NCBI GenBank assembly: GCA_934045905.1
Contig: OW203769.1
Span: forward strand, 33,394,975-33,458,974
From: Leuctra nigra
Taxonomy: Eukaryota; Arthropoda; Insecta; Plecoptera; Leuctridae
DNA length: 64,000 nt
Reading direction: 5' to 3'
In this document: one piece after another, positions 10,727 through 22,334 of the stretch
Numbering within the stretch: position 1 is the first letter of the stretch
Layout: each line of letters starts with the position of its first letter
Notes under the pieces: generated by a model
The model's database searches: none
The model's input: only the letters and a program-made list of their open reading frames with translations
What the model was told of the DNA's origin: nothing
Made by a program: the position numbers and the translations under genes

Positions 10727-11059
10727 TTAAAAAAAATATAAGAAATCTAAGAATTCAGCACTGAAAAGTAGTGATATCAAAAAATTGGCCAAGTCAAAAC
10801 TTTTCAAAAAATACTTGGCGCATCGTTTTTTTAGTGCATTATTATAGAGATACCTATAGATGAGTATATTTGATTTCCGGCCTACTTCTATACTATTAAT
10901 AATGCACGATGCGCAAAGTATTTTTTGAAAAGTTTTGACTTTGCCAATTTTTTGATATCACTACTTCTCAGTGCTGAATTCTTAGATTTCTTATATTTTT
11001 TTTAATTGAAGAGACTTGGCTGGTATTTTTACACGGAGTGTTTTATGGGGATAAGTAGT

Positions 11060-11890
11060 TACACCCAACAAATCATAAAACGGTATTTGAATGAAACGGA
11101 TTGGCATCTGATCAGTTTCCTTGACAATTATCCTTGATATTATCAATATAAAGCATTAATTTTCAGTTGATATGTCGGGGCCTTAAATTTCGTTAAAACG
11201 GAACAAATAATAATTCTGAATTTTAGTGTGACGTCGCACAGCCCCATTGCTGCTGAAAACACTTAAATAATTCGGAGATTTGACATGAAGTACAAATGTT
11301 TCTGCAAATATCCTGAAGGTATTCAGCAGAATAACAAAATACAAAAGTACATAATATAACTGTTTTGAGGTGATTATCACCCACCAACTATTGGATTCCT
11401 GGTATTACCAGGACACAAGTTACACAAGTTTACACAAGTTTACAAGACTACGATGGTCCAATTGTGAGAAAAGAAACAATAAACACATTACAATACAAAA
11501 CAACAAAATGCAAAATGCAAATTCTCCGTTTTTGAGAAAAAACAAAAAAATTAATTTATATTTGGCAACAGAATTTCTTGCCAAATAAAATTTTTAAATT
11601 TTAGAGCGAATAATTATGTACACTCGGCCAAACAAAAATTGAACGTTGAAAAAATTTGAATGACTGCTGGTCATGTCCCATAACCAATCTAAGCTTGTTA
11701 TTATCATTGAAATGTGAGGTCACCTACTAGAGTGAGACAATGAGATCGCTTAGACTGACTTCTGATGGTGCGATCTTACATTTATCAGCCTATCAGATTT
11801 ATTGTTCAAGTTTGTTGAACGCATTATTGAACGCATGCAATAATAACCGCCTCAACAAATTTTCGTTTTCTGGGATTACATTCCTTATAT
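11060..11890. other. Unassigned AT-rich spacer
   Basis: No gene, RNA or repeat terminus recognised. Confidence 0.35.
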
Positions 11891-11903
11891 ATTTTTTACA
11901 TCC

Positions 11904-12532
11904 GAATAGACCAAAACATAAACTAGTGGCGCAAAGCGAACTGAAAAAGGGCGTGTCACTATGTGTGACCACTCTTTAGTGCGCATGTTCCAAGTCACTA
12001 AAATGTCAATCTTAATGGGTTCAGTAAAAGTTATAATTACATCGCGAAATAACAGAAATTGATGCTTACCTCAGTGTCAACATTCAAATACAATCGGCAT
12101 ATTTCATTTCAGCACATATTCATACACATTCTTGTGAAAACTAGATGTCTATTCACCAAAATCACCATTTGACATATCGCATTTTTTTTTATCACGGCTT
12201 TCTGAAACTTTTCTGAATGAGCTCATTCAGAAAGGGAACGGTTCAGAAGACCGTGATAAAAAAATGCGTTTGACAAATGGTGATTTTGGTGAATGGACAT
12301 CTAGTTTTCACAAGAATGTGTATGAATATGTGCTGAAATGAAAATGCCGATTGTATTTGAATGTTGACATTGAGGTAAGCATCAATTTCTGTTATTTCGC
12401 GATGTAATTATAACTTTTACTGAACTATCGTTATACGATTGACATATAAGTGCCTTGACTGAATGTCACACATAGCTGGAAGAGAAAATGGCGGATTGGG
12501 CATGCGCGTTTAGTTTATGTTTTGGTCTATTC
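11904..12532. repeat. Long foldback element (~630 bp)
   Basis: GAATAGACCAAAACATAAAC at the left is inverted at the right (GTTTATGTTTTGGTCTATTC). The inner arms, about 12018-12190 and 12235-12425, are almost perfect. The outer arms are more diverged, with different sequence near 11930-12010 and 12430-12505. A transcript would form a long double-stranded RNA. Confidence 0.75.
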
Positions 12533-12823
12533 CAATCGAATTGATGCAAACTCTCCCACGCATGCTCTGCTACCAATGAACTTCTAATTGTATGATTTAT
12601 AACATTTCCTTCGTGTTACTGTGAGCCCCCACATTCACACTGTCACATTGGCACGGCAATACGATTACAACATCTTTTTTGAGGTACTTTTGAGGGGTTT
12701 TGAGGTACTTTGAACGATATTTGGTTAATAAAATAGTGAGTTTCCCATTAATTTACACTTACATGCTTTCTCACTAATTCTCTGCTGTTTATTTATAATC
12801 TGACTTGTCTCAATTATCATTAA

Positions 12824-13348
12824 ATGGACATCCTGATTAATAATTCTGAATTAATTTCTATTTAATAGATAATTTCCTTGTGCACCATATAAACGCAAGA
12901 AAAAGTAGGGTAGCCGAACTAATTTCCAAGATATATCACTTTATAAATTTGAGTTAGCCCTAACTTTAACATGGTAAGTCGAAAAAACACGGTAATTTTC
13001 CTAGTAAATATTAGATTTAAACTATTTCACCGATAGATTTTTCCAAAAACTAATATTATGTGTATTAGACATAGAGGTATTTATTAAGATTTTTATATAT
13101 AAACCTAGCCGTACGTTTTTAAAAGTTAGGCGCCAAACTCTAAATAATTTTCCTATACCTCCTGTGTTAAAATTTCTTAATCTTCCGAAGACATCATATT
13201 GAAAACTCAATATAATTCGAGAGTTGCAAGTTACAAGACATTTGATGAAACTTTTACATAAAAATATAGTTGAAATGTTGAAAAAATTAATAAAAGTCGT
13301 ACATTTCAACAAAAAATATTTTCGGAAAATCTACTTGGGCATCCCTCC
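12824..13348 (-). mobile_element. T1 TTAA-MITE, reverse copy
   Basis: Reverse complement of 4370-4912 at high identity. The right end TCTACTTGGGCATCCCTCC abuts TTAA (13349-13352). The left end is diverged and follows TTAA at 12820-12823. Confidence 0.8.
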
Positions 13349-13359
13349 TTAAGGAAACA

Positions 13360-14395
13360 AATCAATGCTAACACCGTGTTTTCATATAATGGTAAAGAGA
13401 TGAGATCCAAATCGAGAAAGATTTAATCATTGAGCAAATATACAATTACAATCTGAATTTATATAAGTTTGTTCAACTGCGCTCTGTTCTACAATACTCT
13501 ACGAAACTAAAAGGAGCATGAGGAAATAATAATAAAAAGAGGACGAACAGAGATCATCACTAGATGCGTGGGGTTAGTTTTCAACTGGATTTTAAATTAT
13601 TTTGATAAATACTTTCGTTTTTAAATGTTTTTTATGTAGTATTCATTTTCTCCCTATGACCATTACGTTATTTCATTGCAATAAATTACACACATTATTT
13701 TATTTTAATAAAAGTGTGTTAAAATGGACAGATTAATGAATTTAAAAAATATATATAAATGTAGCTTTTACCACTTGAATTTAGGTGACATTTACAACAA
13801 CTGACAACTCAGTTTCAGGCAACTCTGAATTATTCTAGAATTATTTAATTTTGATAAGAATCTAGATAATATATAGGTACCATTAATCATAGGCATTGAA
13901 TGGTTGCTGCCGAGAGTGTAAATTATCGGGAATATTTCTGTACTTCAGAGGTAGAAGGGCGGAAGTCTATTTTCTTGATTTGCGTAGCACACTTTAGGAA
14001 TCGGATACATAATATCTACCTGTGATGATAATACATACAAATATGCATGATTGGATGCGAAGGCAGAATTGTTGGTATTTAAACTCACCTGCTATATACC
14101 TAAGTACGAAATAACAACGAACCGGACAGTTTATTCACAAGAAGGGCCAATAGGATGAAGCTTCATAGATATTCATATACAAATTAAGTATAATATTTAA
14201 TATTTTTCATTCGCATCTATGGCTAAGAATCAAGACCTTTTATCTCCAAAAACATAGTTTTTCAGGCGAGCTGTGTACAAACAGTTCACAAATGAGATAC
14301 GTTGGTGCTGCCTGCAGCTTGTTTTCTATCTTTTTTCCTAGATGGAGACACAAATTGCTATACTGATGTAGTATTTGTGTGTACATTTTTTTTAG
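13360..14395. other. Unassigned spacer
   Basis: AT-rich; nothing recognised. Confidence 0.35.
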
Positions 14396-14406
14396 ATACC
14401 TATCAA

Positions 14407-14717
14407 CAGGCGCGTAGGAAGGGGGGGGGGGGGGATGGGGGGACCCCCCCTCCCTCTGATTCAATTCCCTACCCTTTGGTCTTATACATTAATAAGTCAA
14501 GAAAAAAAATTGCTTAAAAAGTGTTAAAATCGAGTAGAAATGCACCAAATTGAAGTCTGAAATTCAAAAAGAAATCCGGGGCTATGCGCCCCGGACCCGC
14601 ATTTTGCTGGGGGGCCCTCCCCCAGACCCCCCATTGTCTTCGCGGACACTTGTGTTTCCAGCTCAAGTTATTTTACAATATTATCCCCCCCTTGCTAATT
14701 TAGTTCCTACGCTCCTG
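14407..14717. mobile_element. hAT-like MITE (311 bp) with exact 8 bp duplication
   Basis: CCTATCAA directly flanks both ends (14399-14406, 14718-14725). Ends are CAGGCGCGTAGGAA and TTCCTACGCTCCTG. The interior has a G-run, the GC-rich block (CTATGCGCCCCGGACCCGC, GGGGGGCCCTCCCCCAGACC) and a C-run. Confidence 0.9.
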
Positions 14718-14944
14718 CCTATCAAACTCATTTTCGTCAAAGATGGAGACTGGATACGTGGTCCTGATTAGCCATCGATATGTGTTATTTATTCAACTCA
14801 TATAGATTTTAATATTGTCCATGGTATTATTTTGGATGAAATTCAGTAATTGCAGAAGTTGCAAAACAGGGCCATGAGAAGTATTTTGTGGGTGAACAGG
14901 TATACCTCTATTAAGAAAATGTGTTCAGCACTCTCATGGCTTAA

Positions 14945-15652
14945 GGTAGCACAACTGATATCTCATATCTTCCAAATAAGCCTATTTTTGGCAGAGGTAT
15001 CAATAATCACTATTTACACGATACTGTGAAATATGAACAACTTCTCGTGTCTAGATTTTGAGATATTGTAGTTATAAATTAATTTATTTTTAACATGTAG
15101 TCTTATGGGGGCCATTAAAATCATGACGATTTCCATGCTATTTTTGAGTTTTGAATTTTACTGAGGTTCAACGTTTTTTCAAAAAACTAATTTCTAGATA
15201 GATAGTTGGACATTCTATTAGGAAAAAAATTGAAAACAATACCAACGTGTGCTATTTTAAAAGTTATCAACCAAAAACTAAATGATTTCCCTTTACCTCC
15301 TGTGTTAAGCTGGGTCCACATAGACCGTTTTTGCGTTTTGCGTTTTCCGTTTTTTTTCTATTAACCAATCACAAGTCTGCCGTGAGCGGTTTCTGGACTG
15401 GTGATTGGCTGTAAGAAAAAAAACGGAAAACGCAAAACGCAAAAACGGTCTATGTGGATCCAGCTTTACAGTTTTGTTCATTCTCGGAAGGCAATAAATT
15501 GAAACCTCGCTATACGACAGGAGTTGCAAGTTAAATGACATTTTATGATTCATTTATACTTAAATATAGTTAAAATGTAGGAAAACGTTTTCTGAACTTG
15601 TAATTTCAAGATTTTATTTTTTTTGTATATGTCTAATGAAGGTAGTACTACC
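14945..15652. mobile_element. T1-family TTAA-MITE inserted in LINE relic
   Basis: TTAA at 14941-14944 and 15653-15656. The short terminal repeats are GGTAGCACAAC and GTAGTACTACC. Removing it rejoins the LINE reading frame (SALSWL + NVKERI), a direct proof of insertion. The interior matches the T1 family and hosts the Harbinger-like MITE at 15308-15465. Confidence 0.85.
15308..15465. mobile_element. Harbinger-like MITE (158 bp)
   Basis: Flanked by TTA on both sides (15305-15307, 15466-15468), the PIF/Harbinger-type 3 bp duplication. Near-palindromic arms are AGCTGGGTCCACATAGACCG at the left and its near complement at the right. Nested inside the T1-family MITE. Confidence 0.8.
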
Positions 15653-16210
15653 TTAATGTTAAAGAACGTATAATCCTTAATATATTAACATTAATTTTTA
15701 AAATACATAAGGGCATTGCTCCAAATTATCTTTGTAAACAAATCACAATTATTAAGGATACTCATAATTACAATACAAGGTTAAAAGACAATACAATAAT
15801 TCCAAAATCTTCATCTACATTTATAGACAATACAATTTTTCATAAAGGTATTAGATTGTATAACCGCATCCCTATTACCATTAGAAATAGTGAGTCACCA
15901 CATGAATTCAGAAAGGGATGTTGCAAATTCATTAAAGAAAATAAGCTGTTATCGACAACTGCGTATGGATTTTGGGACAATTTTTAACAAATAACTTGCA
16001 ATATTACAAGCCTGCCTCCTATATTTCATTCTTTCTTTGACTGAATTTCATTTTCATTTTTCATTATCTGCTGTTCCAATGTTATTTATGTATTCTATTG
16101 TTATATCTATGTAGTATTTAACATTGATTTTATTGTGCTTTTGACAATGAATGTATATTCAACTGTATGTGTTTTATGTATTTATGTATATTTTAATAGC
16201 AGAACTGCTA

Positions 16211-16852
16211 AAAAGTAAAATGAATCTAATTTGTGAACGCACTTTTCTCTTCCTTGTCCTATTCTCCTGAGGTCCTATGGATTTGTTCCACGTCATCTAC
16301 TGGAAGCGATGTTGCATGTTACCTGGAAATGTATGGAATTATGGAACTGGGTGTTGCCTCTCAAAGTAGGTGTGTTTCTGACCGTCATTTACCTCAAGGT
16401 CGCTAGTTCAAGACTCTGGCGGTGTTAATCGCGTTAGTAATTGGGAAAGTAGGAAACAATGAGATAATTTATTTCTTTGAAGTGAGTCGCCTGCCTCTAA
16501 CTAGATTAATAGAAATATTAATAAGAAAAAAACTCGGGGCGGGATTGCGAGACAGAAAGGAAGGTAAAATTAACAATTACAAGGTCTTTTACTTCATTGA
16601 GCTGATAATGAAAATACGATCAACGAGCAGTTTATTATACATTATTGCGGAAAACAGGCCCTAGGAGTAAATACATTAATATTGAAAAACCGAAACGGCT
16701 GAATTATTTGGTCACCTGCTTTATGACTGGCAACGTATCCAGTTACAATACCGAATCTATAATGAGCATTGTTAGCAGGGCATTATTAGACCTTCGTGGG
16801 CCCTAGGCAGTGCCTAATACTGCAGTATCTGATATAATGCAAAATAAAGAAA
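16211..16852. other. Unassigned spacer
   Basis: No supported gene. The 80-codon frame at 16422 has no recognisable features. Confidence 0.35.
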
Positions 16853-16880
16853 ATTCTATTCTATTCTATTCTATTCTATT
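16853..16880 (+). repeat. (ATTCT)n microsatellite
   Basis: About five tandem copies of ATTCT immediately before the CATGCCG array. Confidence 0.9.
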
Positions 16881-18734
16881 GTCGTCATGCCGTCTGTCAT
16901 GCCGTCATGCCGTCATGCCGTCTGTCATGCCGTCATGCCGTCTGTCATGCCGTCATGCCGTCATGCCGCCTGTCATGCCGTCATGCCGCCTGTCATGCCA
17001 CCTGTCATGCCGTCATGCCGCATGTCATGCCGCCTGTCATGCCGTCATGCCGTCTGTCATGCCGTCATGCCGTCTGTCATGCCGCCATACCGCCTGTCAT
17101 GCCGTCTGTCATGCCGTCATGCCGCATGTCATGCCTGTCATGCCGCCTGTCATGCCGTCATGCCGCCTGTCATGCCGCCTGTCATGCCGTCATGCCGCCA
17201 GACATGCCGTCATGCCGTCTGTCATGCCGTCATGCCGCATGTCATGCCTGTCATGCCGCCTGTCATGCCGCCTGCCATGCCGTCATGCCGTAATGCCGTC
17301 ATGCCGCCTGCCATGCCGTCATGCCGTCTGTCATGCCGTCTGTCATGCCGTCATGCTGCCTGTCATGCCGTCATGCCGTCTGTCATGCCGTCATGCCGCC
17401 TGTCATGCCGTCATGCCGCCTGTCATGCCGTCTGTCATGCCGTCTGTCATGCCGTCATGCTGCCTGTCATGCCGTCATGCCGTCTGTCATGCCGCCTGTC
17501 ATGCCGTCTGTCATGCCGTCATGCCGCCTGTCATGCCGTCATGCCGCCTGTCATGCCGTCTGTCATGCCGTCTGTCATGCCGTCATGCTGCCTGTCATGC
17601 CGTCATGCCGTCTGTCATGCCGCCTGTCATGCCGCCTGTCATGCCGTCTGTCATGCCGCCTGTCATGCCGCCTGTCATGCCGTCATGCCGCCTGTCATGC
17701 CGTCATGCCGCCTGTCATGCCGTCATGCCGCCTGTCATGCCGTCTGTCATGCCGTCTGTCATGCCGTCATGCTGCCTGTCATGCCGTCATGCCGTCTGTC
17801 ATGCCGCCTGTCATGCCGTCTGTCATGCCGTCATGCCGCCTGTCATGCCGTCATGCCGCCTGTCATGCCGTCTGTCATGCCGTCTGTCATGCCGTCATGC
17901 TGCCTGTCATGCCGTCATGCCGTCTGTCATGCCGCCTGTCATGCCGCCTGTCATGCCGTCATGCCGCCTGTCATGCCGTCATGCCGCCTGTCATGCCGTC
18001 TGTCATGCCGTCTGTCATGCCGTCATGCTGCCTGTCATGCCGTCATGCCGTCTGTCATGCCGCCTGTCATGCCGTCTGTCATGCCGTCATGCCGCCTGTC
18101 ATGCCGTCATGCCGCCTGTCATGCCGTCTGTCATGCCGTCTGTCATGCCGTCATGCTGCCTGTCATGCCGTCATGCCGTCTGTCATGCCGCCTGTCATGC
18201 CGTCATGCCGCCTGTCATGCCGTCTGTCATGCCGTCTGTCATGCCGTCATGCTGCCTGTCATGACGTCATGCCGTCTGTCATGCCGCCTGTCATGCCGTC
18301 TGTCATGCCGTCATGCCGCCTGTCATGCCGTCTGTCATGCCGTCTGTCATGCCGTCATGCTGCCTGTCATGCCGTCATGCCGTCTGTCATGCCGCCTGTC
18401 ATGCCGTCATGCCGCCTGTCATGCCGCCATGCCGCCTGTCATGCCGCCTGTCATGCCGTCATGCCGTCTGTCATGCCGTCATGCCGCCTGTCATGCCGTC
18501 TGTCATGCCGCCTGTCATGCCGTCATGCCGCCTGTCATGCCGTCTGTCATGCCGCCTGTCATGCCGTCATGCCGTCTGTCATGCCGTCATGCCGCCTGTC
18601 ATGCCGTCATGCCGCCTGTCATGCCGCCATGCCGCCTGTCATGCCGTCTGTCATGCCGCCTGTCATGCCGTCATGCCGTCTGTCATGCCGTCATGCCGCC
18701 TGTCATGCCGTCATGCCGCCTGTCATGCCGTCTG
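16881..18734 (+). repeat. CATGCCG minisatellite with 8/12 bp unit mosaic
   Basis: About 1.85 kb made almost entirely from an 8-mer CATGCCGT and 12-mers CATGCCGTCTGT and CATGCCGCCTGT in changing order. The variant CATGCTGCC occurs at 17352, 17456, 17584, 17768, 17896, 18024, 18152, 18248 and 18356. The spacing is 128 bp four times, three of them consecutive, which shows a higher-order repeat. All other spacings are multiples of 4. The array lacks stop codons in all three forward frames, which explains the very long open frames there; it is not a gene. Confidence 0.95.
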
Positions 18735-18739
18735 TTGTC

Positions 18740-19355
18740 GTCATCGATAACACAGCCCTGCGATTGTGAGAACAAAGCGCAACTTTTGTACTTTTCTATA
18801 TTCTGAGATTATCGCGTAAATCTGTTTCTGAGTTTTAGGTACGTACCTACTTGGTAAAAATATCTATCTGACAAAAAAGTTGGAAATGAAGGTCAACTCA
18901 AAATGGTTCAAAATAAGTGAACAATAAGAAACAATCTGATCGAGCCATTTTACAAATTATTGTGTTTATATAATCTTTGTCTAAGCTAGTAAAACATAAA
19001 TGATGTTTATCATTAGCAACAATAAGCGACGCGGAATTCCAAGCCATCCCATTGCATTTTGTTCTAAAATACATCCTATAATATCATTTTAGGAATCTTC
19101 TAATGACTGTTTTTTTTAAAACGTTAGACATTACTCTAAAGCATACAGTGTCACAAATCAGTCATTTTTACAATAGCTGCGTCACACCAAATGCATAAGC
19201 AGTTATAAATTGGTAATTGATATGCATAATTGTTATTAAAAGTAGTAACAATATTTTTCTTTGAGCTTTTCTTAGATTTTTTTCTTACACTTAATCAGAA
19301 TAATTGCAATGGACTTCCGGCCTTCTACTTCTGAGGTACCTACAGAAATACGATC
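18740..19355. other. Unassigned spacer
   Basis: AT-rich; no gene or repeat terminus recognised. Confidence 0.35.
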
Positions 19356-19363
19356 TTCTATAA

Positions 19364-19916
19364 GGCTGCGAACACACGGGCGACTTTTAGTATCGCGCGT
19401 CTTTTTGTCGCTGGCAAGACGCAACATGTAGCGATTTTTTTGACGCTGACGCCGTGTGTCTATTCGAGAAAATAAGGAACACAACTGACCTCTGGTGGAT
19501 TTTGTGGTACTAGGTAAATGGCGGCTATCAAGGGCGCATTTGCATAAATATAAATACAAATATTTGATATAGTTGTTTGTTATGGCCAAGAAAGTAAATT
19601 TATATCTAAATATCACTTTCACTTGTTTTTTGTTTCTTCACTGCTTTATGGAAACACGAAATGTAAAACAAACAAATTAATATGTGGACCTGATAGAAGC
19701 CATCTTGCCAGAAGTGGCTCCATCACGTATCACTTATTTGTGGGAATAAAAATGAAACACACTGATTTAAATGGGAGCGAACTCACAAGCGACTTTTTGA
19801 CGCGGCGTTTTTCTCAAGTTGTATGCAAACCATTATTGAATGACGTCACTGATATGACCTTGCCAACTACTAAAAAGCGTCGAGCGTCTAAAATGTCGCC
19901 CTGTGTGTTCGCAGCC
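19364..19916. mobile_element. Harbinger-like element (553 bp) carrying a shared core
   Basis: TAA flanks both ends (19361-19363, 19917-19919). Termini GGCTGCGAACACACGGGCGAC and its near complement (GTCGCCCTGTGTGTTCGCAGCC region) form inverted repeats. The core 19452-19745 is the reverse of 26855-27148, which lies in an element with different, hAT-like ends. Confidence 0.8.
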
Positions 19917-20324
19917 TAAAGAGGAGTGAAACAACTGTCCGATGCTACGCACGACGCATGATGCACGACGCACCTGCGTACAAACGCGTTCAGCCAAGAC
20001 ACAAGCACTTCAATGTCACGCAAACGAAATTGAAATTCCACAGATTGACGACAAAACTGTCGTAAAAATCAATAAACCACTGGGTGTTTAATAGCGGATT
20101 GTTACCAAACAGTTACACATAATAATGCCAATTATTTGCAAGAGTGGCTCGACGTTTTATCGTGGTATGAAATCAAGGCCACTGCAATCGCTTTGCTTCT
20201 CCGTTGTTTTCCCATGATGTTGGGTAATTTGTCGTAAAAAAGTGAAAATACTTGAGTACGTGCTTCTAGTTGTCTTCTATCTCTCTTTATCTCCCACTTT
20301 AAAAGCGACACTTCTATTTAATGT

Positions 20325-20375
20325 TAAATGGAACCCTAATTAAGAACATTGTGTCCTTAATTAGGGTTCCATTTT
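20325..20375. repeat. Short perfect hairpin
   Basis: AATGGAACCCTAATTAAG is followed after 13 bp by its exact complement CTTAATTAGGGTTCCATT. Confidence 0.7.
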
Positions 20376-20379
20376 ACAT

Positions 20380-20959
20380 GCATGCGCACGCACCCACGCT
20401 AAGCACAGTTATACACTTGGCTCGCCATGCCAAACCACCATAACCTCAATGTTTCCGATTTGCTTGAAATTTTGGTGACTTATTGATAATCATGCAATAC
20501 ACAATCCATGATAAAATGAAACACTTCTCGTGTCCAGTTTCTGAGATAAATTGATTTGTCTCCCCCATGTTATCTTATGGCGGAAAAAGAAAATCGTGTC
20601 ATTTTTAAGCTAAAATGAAGATCTATTTTTTTTGTCTCGATAGATTTGAGCAAAAAAAACTTTTTTTATGGTAGACATATGGACATACTATCAGGAAAAA
20701 AATTGAAAACAATACCAACGTGTGCTATTTTAAAAGTTATATACCAAATTCGAAATTATTTTCCTATACCTCCCATGTTAAAGTTTTGTTCAGCCTCTGA
20801 TAACATAAAATTGAAAACTCATTGTTGGACTGGAGTTGCAAAATACAGAACATTAAATGAGTCTGTTGTACTTAAATATAGTTGAAATGTAGGGAAACGT
20901 TTTTTAAACTTGTAATTTCAAGATTTTTTTTTTTGTATATGTCGATCGATTGCTCTGCC
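20380..20959 (+). mobile_element. T1-related TTAA-MITE, diverged copy
   Basis: Shares CTTCTCGTGTCCAG, TTTTAAAAGTTAT, CTATACCTCC and GTTGAAATGTAGG with 14945-15652 in the same order. The right side abuts TTAA at 20960. The left end is unclear. Confidence 0.55.
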
Positions 20960-20985
20960 TTAATCGACATGAAAAACTGTCTCCT

Positions 20986-21112
20986 GGGGTGGGATTACAT
21001 AAAATGATAACTTCCTTGTCACGGTGACAAGCTTCTCACTCAATGTTATTCACGGCCTTCTAGGGACTTGTCACTGCGACAAGGAAGTTATCATTTTATG
21101 TGATCGCACCCC
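20986..21112. repeat. Foldback MITE (127 bp)
   Basis: Arms GGGGTGGGATTACATAAAAT and ATTTTATGTGATCGCACCCC continue through GATAACTTCCTTGTC. The target duplication is not readable. Confidence 0.7.
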
Positions 21113-21274
21113 TGCACTGATACAGTACTGGGACTGAAGCCCTTTCTTGCTAAAATGTGTGTCTATACATGCTAAGAGATGATTAAATAAAATCAATTTC
21201 ACTATTTTATGGACTGACGCCATTTCTGGAATAAATTATTGAATTATTATTAATTCTATATTCTCAAAAGTGCC

Positions 21275-21535
21275 GAGGCTCCACTAGTGAGAATGTAATA
21301 CCCAGAGAAAATCACCGGGGACGAAAGATATATAGCAAGCGGGAGCCTCCACAACCCGCGCCGTCGAGAGACTGATAACAGGTGGAGGGAGGTCGTCACA
21401 CTGACCCCCAAACACCCCAGTCTCTCTGGCCCAACAGCAGCAACTAGCAGACCAGAGTTGAACGGTCACCCATCCAAGCACTGGCCCCACACAATGTGAT
21501 CTGACGAGAACCGTGGGTCTCCAATACATCAGTTG
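21275..21535 (-). mobile_element. 5S rRNA-related SINE (minus strand)
   Basis: The minus strand reads GGTTCTCGTCAGATCAC and then GGGGCCAGTGCTTGGATGGG-TGACCG, which resemble the internal promoter region of 5S rRNA (boxes A to C). An unrelated body of ~130 bp follows (GCGGGTTGTGGAGGCTCC). The 5S-like part is degenerate at the start, so this fits a SINE3-type element or a 5S pseudogene fusion better than a functional 5S gene. Confidence 0.55.
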
Positions 21536-21654
21536 TGTAATTCATGAAAAATAACAATTTTAATGTAAATCTTTGAATGCGTTTTATGTAAGTTAAAACA
21601 CTTTTTAGGTTTCAACATTATACTACTTTACTTATAGAAGGGGAGCAAATGTAA

Positions 21655-22331
21655 TTCCGCTCGATTGGAGTGCCGAAATTGATTTTTTCATAATTATCGA
21701 TTGTTAACATCATTCTTAATATAACCTGACGTGCCTTCAATTTTTTGGTGGCCATCTTGGAAAATATGGCGGAAAACGAACGAAAAACGTAAATTTTACA
21801 AATTATTTAATTGGTTTTTAGAGGAAAGATTGAAAAATTATGAAATAATTGACTAAAACTAACTCAAATATAGTGACTTGAAAAAGAAAATACGTCGTCA
21901 ACTCAAAATTTAAAAAATTAAAAAAAAAATTAAGTTTTAAAAAAAAAACATATTTTTTTTATAACACATAAAATCAAATTGTCTACAAATTTTAATTCTA
22001 CATATTTTAGTCTAAGTCCACGCGTTTCATAATAAATTGTGAGCAAAAAAACACAGAAACGTGATTGGTCAATTCCAACAATGAAAAAATAAAATTCGTT
22101 CACGGCGTATTTTTTTTTCAAGTCCCCATATTTTAGTTAGTTTTAGTGAATTATTTCATAATTTTTCTACCTTTCCTCTACCAACAATTAAATAATTTGT
22201 AAAATGAACGTTTTCCGCCATATTTTCCAAGATGGCCACCCAAAAATTGAAGGCACGTCATGTAATATTAAGAATGATGTAAACAATCGATAATTATGAA
22301 AAAATCAATTTCGGCACTCCAATCGAGCGGA
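21655..22331. repeat. Long foldback element (~680 bp)
   Basis: TTCCGCTCGATTGGAGTGCC at the left and GGCACTCCAATCGAGCGGAA at the right are exact complements. Matching continues inward for about 150 bp (GGTGGCCATCTTGGAAAATATGG region), with a further partly paired interior. Confidence 0.8.
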
Positions 22332-22334
22332 AAG

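Larger units (their letters stand above)
6551..11050 (+). mobile_element. Element H copy 1, interrupted by a LINE
   Basis: Begins TCTAGTGGAGCGGTCGCTCC after an A (6550) and ends in the foldback ...CACGGAGTGTTTTATGGGG. Order: hairpin end; an extra ~320 bp segment (6600-6920); conserved segment (AACATGGCATTTTCGG, CCAAATTTGGGAACAA, GAGGGCCGTGAAAACAGTG); GGCTGTGGCGG-type segment; three CCGGAAGT-type modules (7330-7640). A LINE occupies about 7764-10640, and the terminal foldback is at about 10660-11050. No helicase or transposase is present, so it is non-autonomous. Confidence 0.7.
14785..16210 (+). pseudogene. LINE C-terminal relic, split by a TTAA-MITE
   Basis: The translated fragment HIDFNIVHG...LQKLQNRAMRSIL (about 14800-14940), with an in-frame stop, continues after the MITE at 15653 as LNVKERIILNILTLIFKIHK and reaches GFWDNF and TAA near 15987. 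It matches the tail of the LINE ORFs at 7880 and 57402 in layout (LQN, YNTR, GIRLYNRIP). The remainder to about 16210 looks like its 3' untranslated part. Confidence 0.7.

Noticed and set aside
16881..18734. CRISPR-like regular repeats
   Set aside because: Repeats are directly adjacent, with no unique spacers; eukaryotic context.
16810..18806. Several overlapping forward open frames of 480-640 codons rich in MPSVMPSCRLSCRHA
   Set aside because: Product of the stop-free CATGCCG minisatellite; the same peptide in all three frames, no start context, splice or domain.
21430..21535. Functional 5S rRNA gene
   Set aside because: Diverges from 5S outside the box region and is not in a tandem 5S array.
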